DNA of 20,144 nt from a virus. Numbering within the stretch: the stretch's first letter is position 1; each line of letters opens with the position of its first letter. The DNA is taken from positions 1-20,144 of the IMG/VR virus record IMGVR_UViG_3300032271_002374, one strand, 5' to 3'. The position numbers were made by a program, and so were the translations under genes. Under the pieces are notes generated by a model that did not search any database, was not told where the DNA came from, and saw nothing but the letters and a program-made list of their open reading frames with translations. This document shows, one piece after another, positions 13,601-20,144 of the stretch.

Positions 13601-13915
13601 ACACCCACCCCATATGAAGCCCTGATGGACGCCATCGAAGTGCTCGGATCTCAATCTGAGCTGGCTCGCGTGTGCGGCATCTCCTCCACCGCAGTTTGGA
13701 AATGGGTCCAAAGTTCGAAGCGCATTCCGGGAGAATATGTTCTTCGGGTTGAAGCGAAGAGCGGCGTGTCGCGCCATCATCTGCGGCCTGACCTTTACCC
13801 TGTTGACCTTGCTCCCGGCCCTCGCTGGCACGGTGTCGATCAGCGGGTAGACCGCTACCAGGCGGCGGTCCTCTTCAATCAGCGCTCGGGCGCGAAGCGC
13901 GGAGCTGCGGCATGA
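13592..13915 (+). CDS. Cro/YdaS-like transcription regulator
   Basis: The 107-residue protein has a Cro/YdaS-type helix-turn-helix at about residues 20-38 (SQSELARVCGISSTAVWKW), then SKRIPGEYVLRVEAKSGVSR and HHLRPDLYP, the usual ending of this domain. The C-terminal 40 residues are less conserved. It is transcribed away from the repressor and should be the Cro counterpart that shuts off lysogeny after induction. The ATG at 13592 lies inside an operator; the frame is open further upstream, but no better start is found, and an internal ATG at 13625 would leave the helix-turn-helix intact. No strong ribosome binding site is seen. It overlaps the next gene by ATGA. Confidence 0.82.
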   Translation: MVETPTPYEALMDAIEVLGSQSELARVCGISSTAVWKWVQSSKRIPGEYVLRVEAKSGVSRHHLRPDLYPVDLAPGPRWHGVDQRVDRYQAAVLFNQRSGAKRGAAA

Positions 13916-14367
13916 CCAAGCGTCGCGAACCCCTGACCTATCAGCTCATCCTGACCCGGGTTGCCGGCGCCATCGGATGGGACCGTTGCGCGGCTATCTG
14001 CGGTGTGAGCGAACGCGCCGTCCGCCTCTGGTCCGACCATGATTGCGAAACGGAAATCCGCATGATCGACGCCGAGCGGCTCGATCGTGCCTTTCTCGAG
14101 CATGGCGGCGATCACGCGCCGTTCCACCGCCTGATGGCCCTGCGCCTCGACATCGCCGCGCGGGACACAAAGGCGCGCAACCTGGCCGAGATCGCGGCCG
14201 GCGCTGCCAAGGAGACCGGAGAAGCAGTCGCCGCTCTGATAAAGGTCAGCGCAGCGAACAACCCGGCTGCGCGCCGCGAAGCGCGGCAGGAGGTGCAGGA
14301 GGCGATCGAAACGCTGACTACCAGCCTTGCCACCATCGACAGTGCCGAAAAGGAAACCATCCAGTGA
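13912..14367 (+). CDS. CII-like early regulator (putative)
   Basis: The 151-residue protein begins MTKRREPLTYQLILTRVAGA and shows a helix-turn-helix-like stretch CAAICGVSERAVRLWSDHDC (about residues 25-44). It continues with EIRMIDAERLDRAFLEHGGD, and then a helical Ala/Glu-rich C-terminal half (about 85-150) that may form a coiled coil. The N-terminal part resembles phage CII-type regulatory proteins, and the position after cro fits. The match is by pattern only. Its start overlaps the cro stop and its stop overlaps the ogr GTG, so cro, this gene and ogr are one translation unit. Confidence 0.55.
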   Translation: MTKRREPLTYQLILTRVAGAIGWDRCAAICGVSERAVRLWSDHDCETEIRMIDAERLDRAFLEHGGDHAPFHRLMALRLDIAARDTKARNLAEIAAGAAKETGEAVAALIKVSAANNPAARREARQEVQEAIETLTTSLATIDSAEKETIQ

Positions 14368-14726
14368 GCGGCGAAGGACACCTGCAGTCGCGGCCCCTGA
14401 TCCACGCGCCGCTCGAATTCCGCATGCGCAACGGTGGCACCCAGGCCAACCGCGCCTTCCTGCTGTGCCCCAAGTGTGATGCACCGGCCTACATCCGCTC
14501 GTCCGAACGGATCACCGCCACGGTCAAGCACATGAACGCCCACTGCACCAACACCGGCTGCGGGCACACCTTCCTTATGGAACTGAGCTTCGTGCACAGC
14601 TTCAACCCCGGCCTGATCGACCGGCCCGACCTCAACCTGAAGGTCTGCCCGCGCGATCAGGTGCCTCATGTCCTGCCGCCCGAGAAGACCGCCAGCGCGG
14701 ACCAGCTGAGCATGTTCTCGGGCTGA
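14364..14726 (+). CDS. ogr: Ogr/Delta-type zinc-finger late transcription activator
   Basis: The protein has 120 residues from the GTG at 14364 (GTGA overlap with the previous stop). The Ogr/Delta domain (Pfam PF04606) spans about residues 33-80: LLCPKCDAPAYIRSSERITA, then HCTNTGCGHTF. The metal-binding cysteines are Cys35, Cys38, Cys61 and Cys66. Ogr proteins bind zinc and turn on late promoters of P2-type phages through the RNA polymerase alpha subunit, so this should activate the tail and lysis genes at left. P2 Ogr has 72 residues and starts near the first Cys pair; here about 30 extra residues precede it. A later ATG at 14424 would shorten the extension to about 13 residues. Confidence 0.88.
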   Translation: MSGEGHLQSRPLIHAPLEFRMRNGGTQANRAFLLCPKCDAPAYIRSSERITATVKHMNAHCTNTGCGHTFLMELSFVHSFNPGLIDRPDLNLKVCPRDQVPHVLPPEKTASADQLSMFSG

Positions 14727-14777
14727 TCCCGGCCCGGCTTCGGCCGCGACCACCACCGACAACCAGTGAATTTTCAG

Positions 14778-14794
14778 CGGCCCTGTCCGGGCCG
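14778..14794 (+). other. GC hairpin beside a ribosome binding site
   Basis: CGGCCC (14778-14783) and GGGCCG (14789-14794) form a six-pair stem with loop TGTCC. The G-run used as ribosome binding site for the gene at 14807 begins at its 3' edge. It sits in the 80-base gap 14727-14806 after ogr. It may affect translation of the next gene or mark a transcript boundary; function is inferred. Confidence 0.4.
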
Positions 14795-14806
14795 GGGGGG
14801 AAAAGT

Positions 14807-15166
14807 ATGCCCAGCGCACACCGCGCCACCAGCCAGACTGCCGAGGCCCAGCCTCGGCGCATGTCGTTCGACTATGCCCTGCAGCGCACCGCGCCCCACC
14901 TGAATGCCGCCGAGCGCGGGTTCATCGCAGCGGTGGCCGGGTTCGCCCCCACCTCCACTTTCGCGCCCGCAGCGTGGCGCCGGATCGAAGGCGCTCCCTT
15001 CGGGACCGGAGAAGAGCTGGTCACCTACATCGGCGCCCCATGGCAACGCCACCTGCCGCTGCTGCGGGGCAAGCGGGATCGGCACAGCAGCACACGCTTC
15101 GCCATGACCGCCGCCGGCCGTGCCCTCGTGATGCGGACGGTCCGCGTGATCGAGGTGATTGCGTGA
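14807..15166 (+). CDS. Unknown early protein, 119 aa
   Basis: No family was recognised. The product is basic and soluble, with a disordered, polar N-terminus (about 18 residues) followed by MSFDYALQRTAPHLNAAERG and FIAAVAGFAP, and a C-terminal RFAMTAAGRALVMRTVRVIE helix. The ATG is well placed behind GGGGGGGAAAAGT. An ATG at 14861 is possible but lacks this site. The stop overlaps the GTG of the primase/helicase gene, so a role alongside replication is suggested by context only. Confidence 0.6.
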   Translation: MPSAHRATSQTAEAQPRRMSFDYALQRTAPHLNAAERGFIAAVAGFAPTSTFAPAAWRRIEGAPFGTGEELVTYIGAPWQRHLPLLRGKRDRHSSTRFAMTAAGRALVMRTVRVIEVIA

Positions 15167-17811
15167 ACCTCGAGGCGGAAATCCTGAAGGGCCTGCAGGC
15201 CCAGTTCCAGTTCAAGAAGACCAAGGGCTCCTGGCTGCAGGAGGGCGTGTGCCCGGCCTGCAGCAAGCGCGAGGCGTTCTGCGCGGCGAAGGACCCCAAG
15301 ATCGTCCGTTGCGGCCGGCAGGATCGCTGTGGGTGGGAAATCTCCGTGCGCGACGCGCTGCCCGACCTGTTCGAGGACTGGTCCAAGCGCTTCCCCGAGA
15401 CGGAAGAAAACCCCACCGCGACCGCCGATGCCTATCTGCAGCACGAGCGGTGCCTCGATCTGCGGTTGCTGCGCGGGAGCTACACGCAAGAGGTCTATCG
15501 CGACCACAAGACCAGCCACACCTCGGCGACCGTCCGTTTCGCGGTCGGCGATACTTATTGGGAGCGCCTGATCGACCGGCCCGGCCGGTTCGAGAAGAAG
15601 GCGCATTTCCGCAAGGGCGGGACATACAAGGGCCATTGCTGGATCCCGCCGCGGCTTTCGATCGAAGAGATCGCCAAGGCGGAAGAGATCCTGATCACCG
15701 AGGGCATCTTCGACGCCATCGCCTTGTGCCAGGTGCGCAAGGTGGCGGTGTCGGCCATGTCGACCAACAACTGGCCCGAGCACTTCCTCGCCGATCTGCG
15801 CGCCGAGCTGGAGCGCATCAAGCGCACCGTTCGCCCCAGGCTGGTCTTCGCCTTCGACGTTGGCCGTGCCGGCGTCGAATACACGATCAAGTACGTGAAG
15901 CGCGCCACCGCCGAGGGCTGGGACGCCAGCGCCTTGCAGGTGCGCCCTGACGGCGAGGGCACCAAGAAGGACTGGAACGACCTCCTTCGCGACCACCTCG
16001 ACTGGGCCGGAGACAAAGACAAGGCGCCCCTCTCCGACTGGGCCTTCGAGCAATACGCCTACAATGGCGCGATCACGATCGCCGAGACCGCGCGCGACAA
16101 GGCGCGGCTGATCGCCGACCACAAACAGGCCGTCTCCTCGTTCGAGTTTCGGCACAAGAACCGGCTGTGGTCCTGCAAGGTGTCGTTCGACGACGAGAGC
16201 CAGAAGCGCCGCATCGTCGTCGAGGAAATCGCCAACTGCGCCTTCCGCCTGCTCTACCGCGAACGCGACGAGATCGCAGACGAGACCAGCTACTTCCTCA
16301 GCATCGACTTCCCCTGCGAGGACCGGCCTGTGAAGGCACGGTTCTCGTCCGCCGCCTGCGCCAACAGCGGCGAGTTCAAGAAGCGCATGATGGCGTTCGC
16401 CGGCATGTGGAGCGGCACGGGCGAGCAGCTGGACCGCATGATGCGGACCCAGACCCGCGCCCTCAAAGTGGTCGAACCGATCTACTTCACCGGGTACTCC
16501 GCCGCGCATCGCGCCTGGCTGATGGGCGATCTGGCCGTGCGCGAAGGCCGCGTGGTCAAGATCAACACCGAGGCTTACTTCGACTTCGGCAAGGCCGCGG
16601 TGAAGCCGCGCAGCAGCGAACGCCTGCTCGACATCGCGTACGATCCCGACGCCCTCGACCTGGACTGGGTTCCCGACTTGTGGACCGCTTGGGGACCCAA
16701 GGCGATGGTCGGGCTGGCGTTCTTCGTCATGTCGCTGTTCGCCGTGCAGATCCGCCAGCGAGAGAAGTCGATCGGCTTCCTCGAAATCACCGGCCCCCCA
16801 GGCTCGGGCAAGTCCACGCTGGTCGAGTTCCTGTGGAAGCTGCTGGGCCGCTCCGGGTACGAAGGGTTCGATCCGAATAAGGCCACTCCGGCCTTCATCG
16901 CGCGCAGCCTGATCAAGGTGTCGAACCTGCCGGTCGGCCTGATCGAAGGCGGGCGCCAGGATGACAAGCGCGGCGGCCGGCAATTCGATTACAACGAACT
17001 GCTCGTGCTGTTCAACGGGCGCTCGCCGCGCGGTACCGGCCAGAAGAGCAACGGCGTCGAGACCAGCGAACCGCCGTTCCTGGGCACGATCTATCTCGTC
17101 CAGAACGAGCGCATCGACGCCATCCCCGCGGTGCTCGAGCGCCTCATGTCGATGTCGATCGACAAGGGCGGACGCAATGAGGCGACCCGCGACGCGGCGA
17201 TCCGCCTCGAGCAATGGCCGATGGAGAAGGTCTCGGGCACCATCGTCCATGTCGTTCGCAACGAGGCGAAGTGGCTGCCCTTCTATTTCGAGCGGTCCGA
17301 GTTTCACGAACGCGACATGCGCACCCGCGTCGAGGGTCTGCACAACGACCGCGTCATCAAGAACCACCGCCAGCTCGCCGCCGCTGTGGAGAGCCTGCCG
17401 CACCTGTTTCCGGCCGTGCGCCCTGAATGGGTCGCAGAGACGCTCAAGCTGATCGAGGAACTGGCGCTCGATCGCCAGCAGAGCGCCGGTGGCGATCATC
17501 CGAGCGTCGCGGATTTCTGGGAGAAGGTCGAATACCTGATCTCGCGCGAAAAGCCGGATGATCATGCCGAGGGCAAGTCCCTCAACCAGCATCGCGTCTA
17601 CGACCAGTTCATCGCGATCCAGCTGCCCGAGTTCGAGTCCCGCTGCCGCAATGCCGGCCTCTCTCCCCCGAACATCGACCTGCTCAAGAAGGTGCTGCGC
17701 GGCAGCAAGAGCCGCAAGTTCATCGACTGCAAGAAGGTGAATAACCCGGTAAGCCGCTCGACCCACTGCTGGGTGTTCGAGCAGCCGGCCAAGGCGGAGC
17801 GCATCATATGA
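15163..17811 (+). CDS. Phage primase/helicase with Toprim and P-loop domains
   Basis: The GTG at 15163 overlaps the previous stop and yields 882 residues; the open frame extends left to 14974 but would cover the preceding gene. Domains: an N-terminal zinc-binding region with Cys30, Cys33, Cys50 and Cys56; a Toprim region with EEILITEGIFDAIAL (Glu180) and FAFDVGRAG (Asp232); a middle region of unclear fold; and an ATPase with P-loop GPPGSGKST (544-552). This is a replication protein that should make primers and unwind DNA at the phage fork. In Toprim the second motif is normally DxD; here it is D-V-G, so priming activity is uncertain. It replaces the rolling-circle gpA of P2 within this window. 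The next gene overlaps by ATGA. Confidence 0.85.
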   Translation: MNLEAEILKGLQAQFQFKKTKGSWLQEGVCPACSKREAFCAAKDPKIVRCGRQDRCGWEISVRDALPDLFEDWSKRFPETEENPTATADAYLQHERCLDLRLLRGSYTQEVYRDHKTSHTSATVRFAVGDTYWERLIDRPGRFEKKAHFRKGGTYKGHCWIPPRLSIEEIAKAEEILITEGIFDAIALCQVRKVAVSAMSTNNWPEHFLADLRAELERIKRTVRPRLVFAFDVGRAGVEYTIKYVKRATAEGWDASALQVRPDGEGTKKDWNDLLRDHLDWAGDKDKAPLSDWAFEQYAYNGAITIAETARDKARLIADHKQAVSSFEFRHKNRLWSCKVSFDDESQKRRIVVEEIANCAFRLLYRERDEIADETSYFLSIDFPCEDRPVKARFSSAACANSGEFKKRMMAFAGMWSGTGEQLDRMMRTQTRALKVVEPIYFTGYSAAHRAWLMGDLAVREGRVVKINTEAYFDFGKAAVKPRSSERLLDIAYDPDALDLDWVPDLWTAWGPKAMVGLAFFVMSLFAVQIRQREKSIGFLEITGPPGSGKSTLVEFLWKLLGRSGYEGFDPNKATPAFIARSLIKVSNLPVGLIEGGRQDDKRGGRQFDYNELLVLFNGRSPRGTGQKSNGVETSEPPFLGTIYLVQNERIDAIPAVLERLMSMSIDKGGRNEATRDAAIRLEQWPMEKVSGTIVHVVRNEAKWLPFYFERSEFHERDMRTRVEGLHNDRVIKNHRQLAAAVESLPHLFPAVRPEWVAETLKLIEELALDRQQSAGGDHPSVADFWEKVEYLISREKPDDHAEGKSLNQHRVYDQFIAIQLPEFESRCRNAGLSPPNIDLLKKVLRGSKSRKFIDCKKVNNPVSRSTHCWVFEQPAKAERII

Positions 17812-18299
17812 CCGCGCCCGAGCAGGCCTTTCGAGTGTGGCACGGGATCGAAAGCCCCGAGCCGCCGGCCGCCGCTTTCGATTACGCTGAGATCCGGCAG
17901 ATGGCACAGCGTATGCTGGAAACCCGGCGCAGCCGCTTCCCCCAGCTCATCGCCAAGGGCCGCATGTCGGCCGACGATGCGGCCGGCCAGATCGGCGTGT
18001 TCGAGGCCATCGCCGCCGAATGGCACTGGATGGCGACGGGCACCGGTGCGCCGGCCGAGGTCGAGCAGCTGCCAGCGATGCGCGAGGCGCTCGACCAGAG
18101 CATCGCGACGATCGCCGAGATCGCCCGCGAACAGCGCGGCTTCTCCACCGAGCTGCGACAGCAGGCCGAATGGGTGATCGCGATGGCCTGGCACATCGAG
18201 CCCGGCCGCCGCACCCGCGCCTGCCGTGCGCGAACCTTCATCCTGCGCCAGATGCTCGCCGCCGAGGCCGCAGGGCGGGAGATTGCCCGTGCCGCATGA
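17808..18299 (+). CDS. Unknown soluble helical protein, 163 aa
   Basis: No family was recognised. The protein is mainly helical, Ala/Glu/Arg-rich, with AAFDYAEIRQMAQRMLETRR (about residues 22-41), GRMSADDAAGQIGVFEAIAA and a basic C-terminus (RRTRACRARTFILRQMLAAE). There is no signal peptide or membrane segment. The start overlaps the primase/helicase stop (ATGA), so the two are translated together, which suggests a replication or recombination accessory role. The basic tail would fit nucleic-acid binding; this is inference. Confidence 0.65.
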   Translation: MTAPEQAFRVWHGIESPEPPAAAFDYAEIRQMAQRMLETRRSRFPQLIAKGRMSADDAAGQIGVFEAIAAEWHWMATGTGAPAEVEQLPAMREALDQSIATIAEIAREQRGFSTELRQQAEWVIAMAWHIEPGRRTRACRARTFILRQMLAAEAAGREIARAA

Positions 18300-18438
18300 C
18301 CTGCACCCCATGCGCTGCCGCTGCACCGCCTGCCGCCCCGTCGCCGGCCCACGCCCATCGCGCTTCCCGATCCCCGCCGGCCTGCGCCGGCGCATTGCCA
18401 CCGCCGGAGCGAGGCTCCTGGCGATCCTTCCTCGCTGA
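18289..18438 (+). CDS. Small basic protein with CxCxxC, 49 aa
   Basis: It starts at GTG with GGGAG seven bases upstream and overlaps the previous gene by 11 bases. The product has a Cys motif RCRCTACRP at about residues 9-17 and a basic remainder (RFPIPAGLRRRIATAGARLL). A competing ATGA-coupled ATG at 18296 in another frame has no ribosome binding site of its own. No family was recognised, and the short length limits confidence. Confidence 0.4.
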   Translation: MPHDLHPMRCRCTACRPVAGPRPSRFPIPAGLRRRIATAGARLLAILPR

Positions 18439-18451
18439 CCGGAGACATTCG

Positions 18452-18646
18452 ATGCCCAACGCTACCCGACCAACCGCCGCGCACGTCGAATGCCAGTGCG
18501 GTAACACCCACAACTCGCCCAACGGCCAGATCCCGGTTGGCTGGACGATCTGCGGCGCCAAAACGTGGTGTGACGATTGCACCCGCGCCGGCGTCCCTGT
18601 CCGCGAACAGCTGGAGAGCCGGCGCAACCGGCGCCGCGCGGCGTGA
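18452..18646 (+). CDS. Small Cys-rich protein, possible zinc ribbon, 64 aa
   Basis: The ATG at 18452 has GGAG seven bases upstream. The product has CQCG at about residues 14-17, ICG at 33-35 and WCDDC at 39-43, so five cysteines could bind zinc, followed by a basic tail ending RRNRRRAA. The frame is open further left to 18296, but the internal ribosome binding site favours this start. No family was recognised; a nucleic-acid-binding role is plausible by composition only. Its stop overlaps the next gene as GTGA. Confidence 0.5.
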   Translation: MPNATRPTAAHVECQCGNTHNSPNGQIPVGWTICGAKTWCDDCTRAGVPVREQLESRRNRRRAA

Positions 18647-18777
18647 TCGCCCGCCGCCCGCGCGAAATCGCGTTCCTCGCTGCCTACGCCCTGGCGCTGT
18701 GGGCAGCCCTGCACTTCCTCGACCGGATCGCCACAGGCTTCGCCCGCTGCCCGGTCGAGGGCTGTCTCCCGCGATGA
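18643..18777 (+). CDS. Tiny membrane protein, 44 aa
   Basis: It starts with GTG overlapping the previous stop. The product has a basic start (MIARRPRE), one hydrophobic helix at about residues 9-27 (IAFLAAYALALWAALHFL), and a C-terminus with two Cys (RCPVEGCLPR). It is probably a single-pass inner-membrane protein with the Cys-containing end outside. Function unknown. Support comes from the overlapping starts and stops on both sides and from a clean membrane segment. Confidence 0.45.
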   Translation: MIARRPREIAFLAAYALALWAALHFLDRIATGFARCPVEGCLPR

Positions 18778-18872
18778 CAATCGCCCTCAACCGATCAGCG
18801 AGCGTACAAATGCACCTTCCGTTTGAATTCGCCTCTCAGGCCCGGAGCAGGCAAGAAGGGTTTCCATCGTGA
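18774..18872 (+). CDS. Tiny unknown protein, 32 aa
   Basis: A 32-codon frame starting at ATGA overlap with the previous gene and ending at GTGA overlap with the next. No recognisable features (MTIALNRSASVQMHL, then polar residues). The gene is supported only by the chain of overlaps; it could be a spacer read by translational coupling and not a functional protein. Confidence 0.3.
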   Translation: MTIALNRSASVQMHLPFEFASQARSRQEGFPS

Positions 18873-19057
18873 CCAGCAAGGCACCCGTGAAGCAGGCAGA
18901 CATCGAACGTACAGTGAAGGCGGTTATCCGCGCTGGCGTGAACGTCGGTGCCGTTACCATCTCGCCTTCGGGCGAAATCAACATCTATGCCGAGGGCGGC
19001 AACAAGGACGTGCCCCGGCTCAACCCGTTGGATCGATTGCTGCCCAATGGCCCGTAA
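18869..19057 (+). CDS. Small unknown protein upstream of integrase, 62 aa
   Basis: The GTG start overlaps the previous stop and has AAGAAGGG upstream. The product has a helix ADIERTVKAVIRAGVNVG, two short strands VGAVTISPSGEINIYAEGG, and a polar tail. Small proteins of this helix-strand layout often sit directly before integrases in alphaproteobacterial prophages, from general familiarity; no function is established. Its last ten bases overlap the integrase start, so the two are probably coupled and it might help integrase expression or action. Confidence 0.6.
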   Translation: MTSKAPVKQADIERTVKAVIRAGVNVGAVTISPSGEINIYAEGGNKDVPRLNPLDRLLPNGP

Positions 19058-20144
19058 AGAAAAACTGCCACCCAACGTCAGCGTGTTCACCGACCGCCAT
19101 GGCAAGCGCCGCTACCGCTGGCGCATTGCCGGGCGGTCGGCCTATTTTACGGCCCATCCCAACAGTCCTGAGGGCAAAGTCCAGCTGGCGGCATTCATCG
19201 CCTCGCAGCAAACCGTGCAATCCGACCGTTACGCTTATGGCTCAGTAGGCTGGGCCGCCACTCGCTACTATGCTTCCACTGCGTTCCTCGGTGCCAAGAG
19301 CCCGAGCACCGCGCGCACCGCCCGGCTGATCCTCGAGAAATTCGTAGCGGATGTTGAGCACGACCTCATCGCCAATTTCCGCTTTGACCATATCGAGGCG
19401 CTGCTGTTGCGCGCGGCCGAGAAGCGGAAGAACGAAAAGGGCCGCATGGTCGGTGGCCCGAGCGCAGCAAACAACCTGCGCGGCGAACTCAAGCCGTTCT
19501 TCGACTATGCGATCAAGCTGCTCGGGCTGCTGCGCCCCAACCCGGTCGACCAGGCTGACACGATCTCGGTGCCAAAGGGCGGTTTCCACACGTGGACCGA
19601 GGACGAAATCCAGCAATACCGCACCCATCACGCCTTGGGCACCAAGGCCCGTCTTGCGTTGGAGATCTTCCTCTGGACGGCGCTTCGCCGTGGCGATGCC
19701 TCCACGTTTGGCCGCAGCCACCTCAAGGACGGCAGGATTGAGGTGACGCCCTCGAAGACCAAGGACAGCACGGGCCAAACTCTCTGGCTGCCGGCAGCGC
19801 CGCAGCTGATCGAAGCGATCGAGGCTATGCCGGTCACCGGCACAGATACCTTCCTCGTGACCGACTACGGGCTGCCCTTCACGCGCGCCGGCCTCGGGCA
19901 GCGTATGCGCAAGTGGTGCGACGACGCCGGCCTGCCCCATTGCAGCGCACACGGCCTGCGAAAAGCCGCCGCCCGCCGCGCCGCGGAGAACGGTGCGACG
20001 AATCAAGAATTGAAAGCTGTGGGTGGCTGGACGACCGACCGTCAGGTGTCGGTTTATACCGCTGCAGTGGAGCAAAAACGGATGGCCGAGCAGGCCATGG
20101 GACCGGTTATCGACTTCGATTTGTCTAACCGGTCTAACCGCTAG
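19047..20144 (+). CDS. int: Tyrosine-recombinase integrase
   Basis: The 365-residue protein starts at the ATG 19047 inside the end of the previous gene; the open frame reaches 18948, but the start chosen gives the typical MARKEKLPPNVSVF beginning. An N-terminal arm-type DNA-binding segment (RHGKRRYRWRIAGR), a core-binding domain (about 70-170), and a catalytic domain follow. Catalytic residues: Arg214 (TALRRGDAS), Lys237 (PSKTKDS), His302 and Arg305 (AHGLRKAAAR), Trp328 in the last His/Trp position (GGWTTD), and nucleophile Tyr337 (VSVYTAA). All are present, so it should be active in insertion and excision. The gene's stop is the last codon of the window; the attachment site is not visible and probably lies just beyond. 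Confidence 0.95.
   Translation: MARKEKLPPNVSVFTDRHGKRRYRWRIAGRSAYFTAHPNSPEGKVQLAAFIASQQTVQSDRYAYGSVGWAATRYYASTAFLGAKSPSTARTARLILEKFVADVEHDLIANFRFDHIEALLLRAAEKRKNEKGRMVGGPSAANNLRGELKPFFDYAIKLLGLLRPNPVDQADTISVPKGGFHTWTEDEIQQYRTHHALGTKARLALEIFLWTALRRGDASTFGRSHLKDGRIEVTPSKTKDSTGQTLWLPAAPQLIEAIEAMPVTGTDTFLVTDYGLPFTRAGLGQRMRKWCDDAGLPHCSAHGLRKAAARRAAENGATNQELKAVGGWTTDRQVSVYTAAVEQKRMAEQAMGPVIDFDLSNRSNR

Noticed and set aside
13507-13635. N-terminal extension of the repressor to 13635
   Set aside because: It would translate through both operator palindromes and the divergent promoter region; the GTG at 13506 has a ribosome binding site and leads straight into the helix-turn-helix domain.
14974-15162. 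N-terminal extension of the primase/helicase to 14974
   Set aside because: It lies over the preceding 119-residue gene in another frame; the GTGA overlap at 15163 is the usual arrangement in this operon.
15025-17907. A 960-codon open frame on the minus strand opposite the primase/helicase
   Set aside because: High-GC coding sequence with strong third-position GC leaves the antisense frame open. The plus strand has clear zinc, Toprim and P-loop motifs, while the minus frame shows no family pattern and would cover several linked genes.
18948-19046. N-terminal extension of the integrase to 18948
   Set aside because: It would overlap most of the 62-residue upstream gene and adds Pro/Arg-rich shadow sequence; ATG 19047 begins a normal integrase.
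1-20144. tRNA genes, CRISPR arrays, insertion sequences, att repeats
   Set aside because: Reading both strands gave no cloverleaf, no regular spaced repeats and no transposase; the attachment site is probably just past the integrase, outside the window.

Overview
This window is most of the right-hand part of an integrated, P2-like contractile-tailed (myovirus-type) prophage. The host looks like a GC-rich alphaproteobacterium, perhaps a sphingomonad; this is inferred from base composition (about 68% GC in a sampled 60-base line of the tape measure gene) and from the style of the early genes, and is not proven. The phage call rests on recognisable P2-type proteins in near-P2 order and on a tyrosine integrase whose stop codon is the last three bases of the window.

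Layout. Bases 1-792 are the 3' end of a gene for a tail-fibre-like protein. Next come a 63-residue membrane protein (794-985) and a 55-codon gene on the opposite strand (987-1154). Bases 1311-2978 are a lysis cassette: holin-like protein, muramidase endolysin, second small membrane protein, and a nested inner/outer spanin pair. Bases 2975-10110 are the tail module: spike (V), baseplate wedge W, sheath (FI), tube (FII), assembly chaperone E with a -1 frameshift into E', tape measure (T), U, and hub protein D. Baseplate genes J and I, which follow W in P2, are absent here, as are capsid, portal and terminase; all are presumably further left.

Bases 10116-13506 form a five-gene minus-strand operon, read from right to left: S24-type repressor, HIRAN-domain protein, Ltp-repeat membrane protein (possible superinfection exclusion), HipA-family kinase, and DUF3037 protein. 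Because it starts at the repressor it should be expressed in the lysogen. The last two genes are visibly lower in GC and look like acquired cargo. This is the most interesting part of the window: a candidate prophage-borne defence, exclusion or toxin-antitoxin module.

Bases 13507-13591 are the divergent control region, flanked or overlapped by two copies of a CAACCATGGTTG palindrome; one of them contains the cro start codon. Rightward early genes follow: Cro/YdaS-like regulator, CII-like regulator, Ogr-type zinc-finger late activator, an unknown protein, a large Toprim primase/helicase, a run of very small overlapping genes, and the integrase. The early genes set the lysis-lysogeny choice and replication, Ogr should switch on the late tail and lysis genes, and the integrase handles insertion and excision. 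No tRNA, rRNA, CRISPR array or insertion sequence was seen.
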